Positions 15,891 through 22,774 of a DNA stretch of 26,701 nucleotides are shown piece after piece; position 1 is the first letter of the stretch; each line of letters starts with the position of its first letter. The notes beneath the pieces are model-generated. The model was not told the DNA's origin, did no database searches, and was given only the letters and a program-made list of their open reading frames with translations. Position numbers and translations under genes: made by a program. Origin of the DNA: Patescibacteria group bacterium (GTDB taxonomy: Bacteria > Patescibacteriota > Minisyncoccia > Phycocordibacterales > PALSA-1337); contig JAGWLE010000002.1 in the NCBI GenBank assembly GCA_028864955.1, positions 1-26,701 on the forward strand, read 5' to 3'.

Positions 15891-17222
15891 ATGCGTAGAC
15901 GCACGCAGGGCATTATCATCGTGGATATTCTTCTGGCCTTGGCTTTGAGCGCTGTTTATATAGCCATTCTCGGCGACATATCGGAAAATGCCCGCGACAC
16001 ATATGCGCGTGCCGCAGAGCTGTCGCATGAACTCGATCGATATGGCGAGGGCGCGGCCACGACAAGTTCGCGCGCATACGGCAACGATCGCCTCGAATAT
16101 ACAGACACAGTCGGATCTCTGGCATTCACGCGCGTATCCGCCAAAACGATATTTTCGGCGTCGACGCCGCTATGCTCCGTGGGCATGAATTCGACGGCGG
16201 CGATCGGCTCATACGCGTACGCGGAACCCCGTCTTTCCATGTCACTCACGATCACGCCAGTGATTGTGCCCGTAGATCCGCTTTTGCCGCTTACGTCACT
16301 CCAAGTCCGGGGCGGGCTGGCGTATATTTCAGCCGATTCGTCCAAAGCGTCCGATCCGGACTTTTTGGTCTTCGATATTGCCGACGGGGCGCATCCGCAT
16401 CTGCTCGCCTCGATAAACACCGGCCCGGGCATATCAGATTTTGCCCTGATGAACAGATACGTATTCGCGGCGGCCGATAGTACGGCGGCCGAACTCCACA
16501 TCATGTACATGAATAGCCCCGGCAGCGTTTCTCTGGTAAAAAAGTTTCGGCTGCAGCTACCTTTTGCCAGCGCCACGCCGCCGGTTGGGAGCGCCATCGC
16601 AGTCGATCGGAATACCGCGTATCTGGGTACGACTAAATGGGATGGCGCGGAATTTAACGCGATCGACATAACCGACCCAGCGAACCCGATTGAAATTGGC
16701 AGTTTCGAAACAGGCAGCAAGATTCGAGCCATATTCGTCGACAACGGCTATGCGTATATGGCCGACGCTGATCAATACGAACTGCGCGTCGTCAACGTAT
16801 CCGATCCCGGTTCGCCGAGGCTCGCGGCGTCGTTTGCGCCGTCTGGCTGGCAGAGGCAGGAAGGCGCGACGGTCTCATTGTTCGAGGGAGCATTGTCGTT
16901 CGGGCGGACATCGGGCGGATTTGACATCCCGTCTGATGCGGAAGCGTTCACCTGGGATGCATCATCGACACAACGATTGGAATCGCCCATCAGCTTGAAT
17001 GTGCCCGGAGGCGTCTATGGTCTGGCCAGAGACAGAGCGCACCTGTATTTGGCGACGAGGCAGGTAAACAGGGAATTGCAAATATTCGATACCGCGCTCT
17101 CGACATCGACGATGGCCCCGTTTTCTTTACCGGTAGCGCCGCAATCTCTGGTCTGCGATAACAATACACTCTACGTATTGGCCGCGACGGCGCCGGTCAT
17201 ATATGAAATACGTTTCAACTAG
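15891..17222 (+). CDS. Pilin-like protein with LVIVD-type beta-propeller repeats
   Basis: A 443-aa protein likely to be a pilus-associated minor pilin or adhesin. The N terminus MRRRTQG|IIIVDILLALAL has a prepilin-peptidase-like site after Gly7, with acidic Asp12 at +5 (usually Glu), followed by one hydrophobic helix. The ectodomain carries LVIVD-like units of a beta-propeller: FLVFDIADGAHPHLLASI (about 158), FNAIDITDPANPIEIGSF (254), LRVVNVSDPGSPRLAASF (297) and LQIFDTAL (397). Intervening segments such as IRAIFVDNGYAYMAD have the matching strand pattern. Its place, 1 nt after pilC and before two more pilin-like genes, ties it to the pilus. The ligand is unknown; host or surface attachment is a reasonable inference for CPR bacteria. 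Confidence 0.8.
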   Translation: MRRRTQGIIIVDILLALALSAVYIAILGDISENARDTYARAAELSHELDRYGEGAATTSSRAYGNDRLEYTDTVGSLAFTRVSAKTIFSASTPLCSVGMNSTAAIGSYAYAEPRLSMSLTITPVIVPVDPLLPLTSLQVRGGLAYISADSSKASDPDFLVFDIADGAHPHLLASINTGPGISDFALMNRYVFAAADSTAAELHIMYMNSPGSVSLVKKFRLQLPFASATPPVGSAIAVDRNTAYLGTTKWDGAEFNAIDITDPANPIEIGSFETGSKIRAIFVDNGYAYMADADQYELRVVNVSDPGSPRLAASFAPSGWQRQEGATVSLFEGALSFGRTSGGFDIPSDAEAFTWDASSTQRLESPISLNVPGGVYGLARDRAHLYLATRQVNRELQIFDTALSTSTMAPFSLPVAPQSLVCDNNTLYVLAATAPVIYEIRFN

Positions 17223-17232
17223 CACTCATGCC

Positions 17233-17409
17233 ATGAAGTTTCTCCCGACACATTCGCATCATTACGGTCAACGCGGCTTGACGCTGATCGAAACGCTGCT
17301 CTACAGCGCACTCTTATCTTTCCTCGTGGCAGGGTTCATCGCCAGTGCCTATGCGCTCCATGAACAGGATCTCGTTATACTCGATCATGTGTATGATGCG
17401 CAGGAATAA
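17233..17409 (+). CDS. Very short type IV pilin-like protein
   Basis: A 58-aa protein with a classic prepilin N terminus: QRG|LTLIETLLYSALLSFLVAG, with cleavage after Gly15 and Glu20 at +5. After the hydrophobic helix only about 20 residues remain (HEQDLVILDHVYDAQE), so the globular head of normal pilins is absent. The frame extends upstream to 17203 inside the previous gene. ATG 17233, 10 nt after the preceding stop, leaves a typical short leader peptide. The stop overlaps the next start region by about 17 nt, which suggests translational coupling. It could be a complete minimal pseudopilin or a truncated minor pilin. Confidence 0.7.
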   Translation: MKFLPTHSHHYGQRGLTLIETLLYSALLSFLVAGFIASAYALHEQDLVILDHVYDAQE

Positions 17410-17740
17410 CATCGGCGGTTTTATGGCAGTGATCGCTGTCATTCTGCTCTTTACGACGACTCTGGCATTTTCGCTCGTCACCGCCGCGGCCGCGGCTGAC
17501 TATGGCGACAGCGTGTATCGCCGCCAGATGCGCATACAGGTCGGAGAGAACGCGCGCTCATGCCTCGAATCAGTGAAAGTCATGGCAGCCAAGAGCTTTT
17601 TTTGGAGCGGCCATATCCATCTGCCGGAGTTCGGATGCAATGCTGACATTGCAAATGATTTCAACGGACACGTGAACGTCAGCCTCACGGCTTCTCTGGA
17701 ATCGATTTCGACAAGCCTCGAGGATGCCTTCTCAATTTGA
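17393..17740 (+). CDS. PilX-like minor pilin / pilus assembly protein
   Basis: A 115-aa protein with an N-terminal NNIGGFMAVIAVILLFT segment. It has a Gly-Phe prepilin-like junction but no Glu at +5, as in PilX-type minor pilins. A hydrophobic helix and an amphipathic continuation (QVGENARSCLESV) follow, then a small extracytoplasmic domain with two cysteines (SCLE, FGCN) that may pair. Start choice: ATG 17393 or the adjacent ATG 17396; both overlap the end of the short pilin gene. It is the last gene of the pilus operon, facing trxB with a 24-nt gap and no obvious terminator. The function as a pilus-tip or assembly component is inferred from position and the N-terminal pattern. Confidence 0.65.
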   Translation: MMRRNNIGGFMAVIAVILLFTTTLAFSLVTAAAAADYGDSVYRRQMRIQVGENARSCLESVKVMAAKSFFWSGHIHLPEFGCNADIANDFNGHVNVSLTASLESISTSLEDAFSI

Positions 17741-17764
17741 TGATGCCGTGTTGTCCGCTCCAGA

Positions 17765-18697
17765 CTACTTCGCGTGCAGCCACAGGTAAATATCCTCAAC
17801 AGCCTTTACGGCGTCGCCGGCGGCGATATTATTTTGATGAAACAGGCCGTCGGTGACATCGCCGGCCGCCCAGATGCCATGACCGCCGCCGATGATCGTG
17901 GCGCGCTGATTGTGCGCATCGACTTTGATGCGGTTATATTGATCGAGATCAACCAGGCCTTTGACGAAATCAGTATTTGGAAATGATCCGATCTCCACGA
18001 AAATGCCGGTTACGGGAAGTTCTATGTCTTTCTTTGTCTTGGTATCGGTGTACACGAGTGATCTCACAAACGTGTCGCCTTTGATCTCCTTTGGTGCCGC
18101 GAATTGCACGAGTTTCACCTTTGGATTCTTTGAGACGGCTTCGACTGTGCCCGGATCCGCCTTGTATTCGCTGCGACTCAAAAGGGTAACGGATTTACAG
18201 TAGGCCATGAGTTGAGCGGCTGATTCAAAGCCGGCGTTGCCGCCGCCGATCACAGCCACGTCTTGATCGGCATACAGGGGCCCGTCACATGTTGCGCAAT
18301 AAATAATGCCTTTATTTTCATATTCGGCCGCGCCGGGAATATCAAGTTTGCGTCGGCTCGAGCCAGACGTTATGAGAATGGCACGGGCCTCGTATGAGCC
18401 TTTCGTTGATGTGATCTTGAATACATCACCGGATTTTTCAATTCTTGCTGCCAGTTCGCCTTCTTTGAAATCAATGATGCCTTTGGCGTATTCTTTGGCA
18501 TGCGTTTCGAGGCTCTTTGAAAGATCTAGCCCAGAAATCTTGGGCGTGCCGATCCAGTTCTCGATACCTTCGGAGACATAGCTCTGGCCGAGCCAGTCTT
18601 TCGTTATAAAAATGCTGTGCAATCTTTTACGAGCCGCGTATACCGCCGCCGCGGCGCCAGCCGGTCCGCCACCGATGATAGCCAGGGAGTAGGTCAT
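17765..18697 (-). CDS. trxB: Thioredoxin-disulfide reductase
   Basis: An FAD/NADPH flavoenzyme of 310 aa that reduces thioredoxin in the cytoplasm. FAD-binding GGGPAG (9-14), redox-active CATC (Cys134, Cys137) in IIYCATCDGP, NADPH-binding IGGGNAG, and C-terminal FAD motif GIWAAGDV. The length is standard for low-molecular-weight TrxB. The second FAD glycine-rich site and both cysteines are intact, so it should be active. It follows ftsZ by about 100 nt on the same strand but has its own extended -10 promoter with a leader of only about 4 nt. Confidence 0.95.
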   Translation of the reverse strand: MTYSLAIIGGGPAGAAAAVYAARKRLHSIFITKDWLGQSYVSEGIENWIGTPKISGLDLSKSLETHAKEYAKGIIDFKEGELAARIEKSGDVFKITSTKGSYEARAILITSGSSRRKLDIPGAAEYENKGIIYCATCDGPLYADQDVAVIGGGNAGFESAAQLMAYCKSVTLLSRSEYKADPGTVEAVSKNPKVKLVQFAAPKEIKGDTFVRSLVYTDTKTKKDIELPVTGIFVEIGSFPNTDFVKGLVDLDQYNRIKVDAHNQRATIIGGGHGIWAAGDVTDGLFHQNNIAAGDAVKAVEDIYLWLHAK

Positions 18698-18707
18698 AGT
18701 AGGAGAA

Positions 18708-18716
18708 ATTGTAACA
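18708..18716 (-). promoter_or_regulatory. Extended -10 promoter of trxB
   Basis: Minus strand TGT-TACAAT (-10 at 18708-18713) lies 10 nt before ATG 18697, implying a leader of about 4 nt. The -35 is poor. Confidence 0.5.
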
Positions 18717-18801
18717 AAAGAGGAATCGATTGGCGAGATGCAGGCTGTCGGCTACAGAGCAATGTGCGCGTATCTTTTGCCGCGGAGATCAGGTCCACGC
18801 A

Positions 18802-20067
18802 TCATTTCAACCTCGAACGTCGGAGAAACGCCGGAATCGCGCCCCAATCATCGTCATCATCCTTGGCAGATTCAACTTTGACATCCTTCTTGGCGGGAGC
18901 GGGTTTTTCAGCCATGACGGTTTCTCGGGGCATGACGGACGGCGCGGGATTGTAGATCTTGCCGCGTTCACGCCCAGCTTCCTTTTCACCCGTTTTCATC
19001 ATGGCGGCAACCGTGGGCTCCGCGGGTACGCGGCTCGAGGCGGCGGCGCCAAGCGGACTCGAGGCGCGCATGGTATTCAAGCCGGGAACAGAGGCGCTGG
19101 CGGAAATAGCGCTCTCGGGAAAGCCGGTGGCGATGACCGTGATGCGAACCTCGTTCTTTTTAAGCTTATCGTCGCGGACCGTACCAAAGATGATCTTGGC
19201 CTCGGGATCGATGGACTCGGTGATAACCTTGGCGGCATCCTGGATCTCGAACATGGTCAGATCCTCGCCGCCGGCGATGGAGAAGAGCACGCCTTTGGCG
19301 CCGGCGATAGAGACGTCGAGCAGCGGCGAATTGATGGCAGCTTTGGCCGCATCGATGGCGCGATTTTCGCCGGAGGCCGAACCGATGCCCATGAGAGCCG
19401 ATCCGGCATTTTCCATAATGGTGCGGATATCGGCAAAATCGATGTTGATAAGGCCGGGCGTGGTGATCAGATCGGAGATGCCTTCGACGGCCTGGCGCAG
19501 GATTTCATCGCACTGGGCGAAGGCGCTTTTGACAGTCGTGTCCTTATTGATGGCCGAAAGCAGGCGGTCGTTGGGGATGACGATGATGGCGTCAACTTCC
19601 TTGCGCAGGTCCTCGAGAGCGGCTTCGGCTATGCGTGATCGCTGGCGGCCTTCGAAGTAGAAAGGCTTGGTGCAAACGGCCACGGTCAGACAGCCGAGTT
19701 CTTTGGCGGTGCGGGCGACAGTCGCCGAAGCGCCGCTAAATGTGCCGCCACCCAATCCGCCGGCCACGAAGACCATGTCAGCGCCTTTGACGGCCTCCTG
19801 GATCTCTTCTTTGGTTTCTTCGGCGGCCCGCCGACCAAGATCCGGATTCATGCCGGTACCGAGGCCGCGCGTCAGATTCTTGCCGATATTGACTTTTTTC
19901 TTTGCCTGCGAGCGGTGCAAGTCTTGCGCGTCCGTATTTACGACAATGAAATCAACGCCGCGGACCTTGTTGGTTATCATGTGGTTGACGGCGTTGCCGC
20001 CGGAGCCGCCGACGCCAAGGACTTTTATGCGGGCGAAGGCTTCGATGTCTGGAGTGATATTGGGCAT
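18802..20067 (-). CDS. ftsZ: Cell division protein FtsZ
   Basis: A tubulin-like GTPase that forms the division ring; 421 aa. N-terminal VLGVGGSGGNAVNHM binds GTP, and the T7 loop NIDFADIRTIM has the Asp needed for hydrolysis in the neighbouring subunit. A long Ala/Pro/Lys-rich linker leads to the C-terminal peptide DWGAIPAFLRR, the FtsA-binding tail. The tubulin signature, usually GGGTGTG, reads GGGTFSG here (about 19735); the surrounding residues FVAGGL and TVAVCTKPFYFEG are normal. Phe in place of the central glycine is unusual and could affect GTP binding or turnover. ftsA is two genes upstream on the same strand, with a YdjM-type gene between. There is no SD. Confidence 0.96.
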   Translation of the reverse strand: MPNITPDIEAFARIKVLGVGGSGGNAVNHMITNKVRGVDFIVVNTDAQDLHRSQAKKKVNIGKNLTRGLGTGMNPDLGRRAAEETKEEIQEAVKGADMVFVAGGLGGGTFSGASATVARTAKELGCLTVAVCTKPFYFEGRQRSRIAEAALEDLRKEVDAIIVIPNDRLLSAINKDTTVKSAFAQCDEILRQAVEGISDLITTPGLINIDFADIRTIMENAGSALMGIGSASGENRAIDAAKAAINSPLLDVSIAGAKGVLFSIAGGEDLTMFEIQDAAKVITESIDPEAKIIFGTVRDDKLKKNEVRITVIATGFPESAISASASVPGLNTMRASSPLGAAASSRVPAEPTVAAMMKTGEKEAGRERGKIYNPAPSVMPRETVMAEKPAPAKKDVKVESAKDDDDDWGAIPAFLRRSRLK

Positions 20068-20161
20068 AACGATGCGCTGATTTTAATGGAAAATTAATCG
20101 ATAGGATTATCTATCTGGTCCAAGCCGTAGCCGACATGCTTTGGGTAGTACCGTTGGTCGT

Positions 20162-20189
20162 ATCTTACCATAGGGCATTTAGAGCACAA
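20162..20189 (-). promoter_or_regulatory. Possible ftsZ promoter with long leader
   Basis: Minus strand TTGTGC (20184-20189), 16-nt spacer, extended -10 TGG-TAAGAT (-10 at 20162-20167). The leader would be about 88 nt. A second -10-like box, TAAAAT (20080-20085), lies 12 nt before the ATG and could give a short leader. Confidence 0.45.
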
Positions 20190-20260
20190 GCGCATCGTGA
20201 AAAACCGACAAATCGCTTCATCGGCAACTCTAGGTGGCGGACATCAATACCTACCGAGAG

Positions 20261-20280
20261 ATATTTGAAAATTCAAATAT
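20261..20280. repeat. AT-rich palindrome at stop of YdjM-like gene
   Basis: ATATTTGAA-AA-TTCAAATAT is a perfect 9-bp inverted repeat overlapping the stop codon of the minus-strand gene. It has no T-tract, so it is a weak terminator at best. It may act as an mRNA 3' hairpin. Confidence 0.4.
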
Positions 20281-20824
20281 GTGCCAATAGAAGGTAGGTT
20301 GCTGTCAGCACTACGACAATTTCCAAATAGAATGTCAAATAATAGACATATGATGAGCTGATATAGTCCCAATAGTAGGCAAGGGAGCCGACCGGACGAC
20401 TGCTCTCAAATGGCGGGGCTTTTCGAAGCGCAAATCGCCTATTTGAAAATGGCCACAGCCAGCGCACGCCGTATTCGATCGAGTCAAGGATGAAGTGGGT
20501 CCAGGTGCCGGCGAATACTACAATACCGAGCCAGACGATGAATTGGGACGTGATTAATTCGCCGGCGATCGATATGAGTCCGGCTACGATGAGCCAAATG
20601 ACAGGCGCATGCGTGAGATAATCGCGATGATTTTCGACGGTCTCTGATCGCACGATGATCTTCTTGAATGAAAAATAGGCGATATCGATGTCAGGCAGTT
20701 CGCCTGCAAGCGTCCCGACAACCGTCAGCCAGACTATCTGGACGGATGAAAATGAAGCTGGTGCCCAAGATAGTATCAGCCTAGAGACCAAATATCCTCC
20801 TGCAATATGTCCGGGAAGTACCAT
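20273..20824 (-). CDS. YdjM-type membrane-bound metal-dependent hydrolase
   Basis: A 183-aa multi-pass membrane protein of the YdjM/LexA-binding inner-membrane hydrolase family (DUF457-like). Conserved metal-ligand positions are visible: His6 in PGHIAGGY, the ELPDIDI aspartates (45, 47), HRDYLTH (His66, His72) and THFILD in the second half. About four hydrophobic helices are expected. Members are linked to phospholipid or membrane maintenance and to the SOS response, but the substrate is unproven. The gene lies between ftsA and ftsZ on the same strand, 31 nt after the ftsA stop, so it is probably co-transcribed with ftsA. No promoter or SD is evident before ATG 20824. Confidence 0.8.
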   Translation of the reverse strand: MVLPGHIAGGYLVSRLILSWAPASFSSVQIVWLTVVGTLAGELPDIDIAYFSFKKIIVRSETVENHRDYLTHAPVIWLIVAGLISIAGELITSQFIVWLGIVVFAGTWTHFILDSIEYGVRWLWPFSNRRFALRKAPPFESSRPVGSLAYYWDYISSSYVYYLTFYLEIVVVLTATYLLLAHI

Positions 20825-20854
20825 GGAATGTTGTGGTTGATGATCTCGGCGCAG

Positions 20855-22036
20855 TTACGGCAGAAATTGTTTGAACCACCTGACGACAGCTTTCCAACTT
20901 TGACGGATGAACTGTGCCGATGTGTCAATCTCCGGTCCTTCCTCGGCGTGAATACCCCAAATACAGAGCCCATAGGCGACCGCCCAGGTAGCATCCTTGA
21001 ATGATGAGTTCCCGTTGAGGAGCGCGATGGTACCAACGCGCGACGGCAATTTGAGCGCGGCCTTGGCCAAGTCGTCTATCGAATTTAGCCCGGAACCGCC
21101 GCCGGTAATGACGATCCCGGCTGGCAGCAGGCCATTCCTGCCGATTTTTTTCAGGTGAGCCTCGATCAATTCAAATATGTCAGACAATCGGGCTGAGATG
21201 ATTTCCTCGAGCTTTTTGCGCGGATACGAACTGCCGGTGATGGCGCCGATCTTGATCTGCTCGGCCTCTTCCAGAGGGACTTTCAGACCGAGAGCGATAT
21301 CGTTGGTGATGTCGGTTGAGCCTATTGGAAAAACCTCAAGAGAGGTCGGAATGTTGTTTTCAAAGACGGCGATGGATACGGTTTCGGCGCCGATATTTGC
21401 CAAAACGACGCCGGCGACCTTTTGCGATTTGCTCAGAGTCACGAAACCGGCGGCCACCGGCGCAGCCATGACATCCTCGACTTCGATACCGGCTTCGTTG
21501 ACGGCGGCGATAAGGTCGGCGACGTGATGATCGAGGCAGGATATGAATAGCGTCTTTAATTCGATCTTGTTTCCCTTCATGCCGACGGGCGAACCGAGCG
21601 AGGGAAAATTGTCTATCTTGTATTGCAGGGGAATCTCGTAAATGATCCGGCGATTGGCGCTCATCGAGTGCGGGATGTCTTTTTCACATTGTTCGCGGAG
21701 TTTTTCGAGATCGAGCGACGTGATTTCAGCATCGGCCCGCGACGTCATGACGAAACTGCTGACCGTTGTCGATGATAGGCCGATGCCGGAGACGCCGACA
21801 AAGGCCTTCTTGATCTTCAGGCCGCTTTTTTCCTCGGCCTGCTCGACGGCACGCTTGATACTTGTGGCTACGTCTCGCACGTTGGTCACATAACCGTGGC
21901 GCAGGCCGCGCGATTCGGCCATGCCCGTGCCGATAACCTTGGGTAGGCCGCGTTCATTCCTTTCCTTGGCGGAAGCAATAATGACCTTTACGTAGTAAGT
22001 GCCTACGTCTATTCCGGTGATGATGTTTCTGGCCAT
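20855..22036 (-). CDS. ftsA: Cell division protein FtsA
   Basis: An actin-like ATPase that tethers FtsZ to the membrane; 393 aa from ATG 22036. The frame stays open to 22105, overlapping ybeY, but the FtsA family begins at MARNIITGIDVGTYYVKVI. Phosphate 1 motif GIDVGTYYVKV, the 1C/SHS2 region (KTLFISCLDHHVADLIAAVN), phosphate 2 ANIGAETVSIAVF and the adenosine motif GIVITGGGSGL are present. The C-terminal FIRQSWKAVVRWFKQFLP is an amphipathic membrane-targeting helix. A -10-like box 6 nt before the ATG suggests leaderless expression. Confidence 0.95.
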   Translation of the reverse strand: MARNIITGIDVGTYYVKVIIASAKERNERGLPKVIGTGMAESRGLRHGYVTNVRDVATSIKRAVEQAEEKSGLKIKKAFVGVSGIGLSSTTVSSFVMTSRADAEITSLDLEKLREQCEKDIPHSMSANRRIIYEIPLQYKIDNFPSLGSPVGMKGNKIELKTLFISCLDHHVADLIAAVNEAGIEVEDVMAAPVAAGFVTLSKSQKVAGVVLANIGAETVSIAVFENNIPTSLEVFPIGSTDITNDIALGLKVPLEEAEQIKIGAITGSSYPRKKLEEIISARLSDIFELIEAHLKKIGRNGLLPAGIVITGGGSGLNSIDDLAKAALKLPSRVGTIALLNGNSSFKDATWAVAYGLCIWGIHAEEGPEIDTSAQFIRQSWKAVVRWFKQFLP

Positions 22037-22042
22037 TGGTGG

Positions 22043-22048
22043 ATAATG
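22043..22048 (-). promoter_or_regulatory. Possible -10 box of ftsA, leaderless
   Basis: Minus strand CATTAT lies 6 nt before ATG 22036. It matches four of six consensus positions, including A2 and T6, but has no TGn and no good -35. Confidence 0.3.
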
Positions 22049-22076
22049 TGATGTTTGAGACAAGATTTGGGGAATC

Positions 22077-22454
22077 CTAAATATTGAATCTTTGGCGCAA
22101 ACCAACCTCTATACGCTCCATTGTACTGCCATGATCGTATCCTTTCAAATGCACGCAGCCGTGGATAAAGAGGAAAGACATGAAATTGAGATACGAACGT
22201 CCAAACTTCCGCGCCTCTTTTCGCGCCTCTCTCAAACAGAGATACACTTCGCCCTCGCGTTCACTCAAGGGAAAGCTCAAGATATCTGTCGGCTCGGTTT
22301 TGTCACGGTATATGGTATTGAGTTTCTTCATCCTTTCGGCCGTGGTCATGATGACGGTCAGCCGATATGAATGGCCGAGGATGGCATCTTTAATCGCCCT
22401 AAAAGCCACGCGCGGCGTTACGGCACGGCTCTCGTTATGTATGGCGAGAGGCAT
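22077..22454 (-). CDS. ybeY: Endoribonuclease YbeY / rRNA maturation factor
   Basis: A zinc-dependent endoribonuclease involved in 16S rRNA 3'-end maturation and ribosome quality control; 125 aa, slightly short. The metal-binding signature H3xH5xH is HGCVHLKGYDH (His98, His102, His108). EPTDILSFPL and EGEVYLC match the conserved substrate-groove segments. The ATG overlaps the rpsU stop in TAATG, so translation is coupled to ribosomal protein bS21. The pairing with a 30S protein gene suits its role in small-subunit maturation. No SD is needed if coupling operates. Confidence 0.93.
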   Translation of the reverse strand: MPLAIHNESRAVTPRVAFRAIKDAILGHSYRLTVIMTTAERMKKLNTIYRDKTEPTDILSFPLSEREGEVYLCLREARKEARKFGRSYLNFMSFLFIHGCVHLKGYDHGSTMERIEVGLRQRFNI

Positions 22455-22711
22455 TATCTGCTTGATTGTGAGCGCCGTTCTGGCTTGACCGGGGCCTTGC
22501 CAAGCTTGACCAATTCAGACATGTAAGCGCGGCGACGCAACAGTGTGAGGGCACGCTGCTTGACTTTGTAGTGGGACTGGACGCGAGTGGAGGAACGCAG
22601 GCTGCGCATGCGGGGGATAATGCCCGATCCTTGGACCTTGCGGCTGAAGCGGCGCACCACGCCCATGGCGTTTTCGCCCGGATTCCTGATGACTTCGACG
22701 TTTGTTGCCAT
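22454..22711 (-). CDS. rpsU: 30S ribosomal protein bS21
   Basis: A small basic protein of the 30S platform, near the anti-SD end of 16S rRNA; 85 aa. The N-terminal VEVIRNPGENAMGVVRRFSRKVQGSGI matches the S21 family, followed by a basic helical tail (RALTLLRRRAYMSELVK). It is a little longer than the 70-aa E. coli protein. It leads a two-gene unit with ybeY. The promoter sits 8 nt before the ATG, so the mRNA is nearly leaderless. Confidence 0.93.
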   Translation of the reverse strand: MATNVEVIRNPGENAMGVVRRFSRKVQGSGIIPRMRSLRSSTRVQSHYKVKQRALTLLRRRAYMSELVKLGKAPVKPERRSQSSR

Positions 22712-22719
22712 AGGCGATC

Positions 22720-22748
22720 ACGATAACATACGGCAGGATTTATAGCAA
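22720..22748 (-). promoter_or_regulatory. rpsU-ybeY promoter
   Basis: Minus strand TTGCTA (22743-22748), 17-nt spacer, extended -10 TGT-TATCGT (-10 at 22720-22725), then 8 nt to ATG 22711. The leader would be 1-2 nt. Confidence 0.55.
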
Positions 22749-22774
22749 ATTTGAAATGCCGGCATCTTTCCGGG

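Noticed and set aside
15956..16744. 262-aa open frame antisense to the beta-propeller pilin gene
   Set aside because: No domain or promoter; the plus-strand frame has a prepilin site and repeats and sits in an operon.
17233..17740. Single pilin gene broken by a frameshift between the short pilin and the PilX-like gene
   Set aside because: The downstream frame has its own start codons and its own N-terminal hydrophobic helix, so two separate genes fit better.
18730..19638. 302-aa plus-strand frame opposite ftsZ
   Set aside because: Gly/Asp/Ala-rich composition typical of an antisense shadow of a conserved gene.
22037..22105. Upstream extension of ftsA overlapping ybeY
   Set aside because: FtsA family similarity begins at MARNIITG; the extension is ybeY sequence in another frame.
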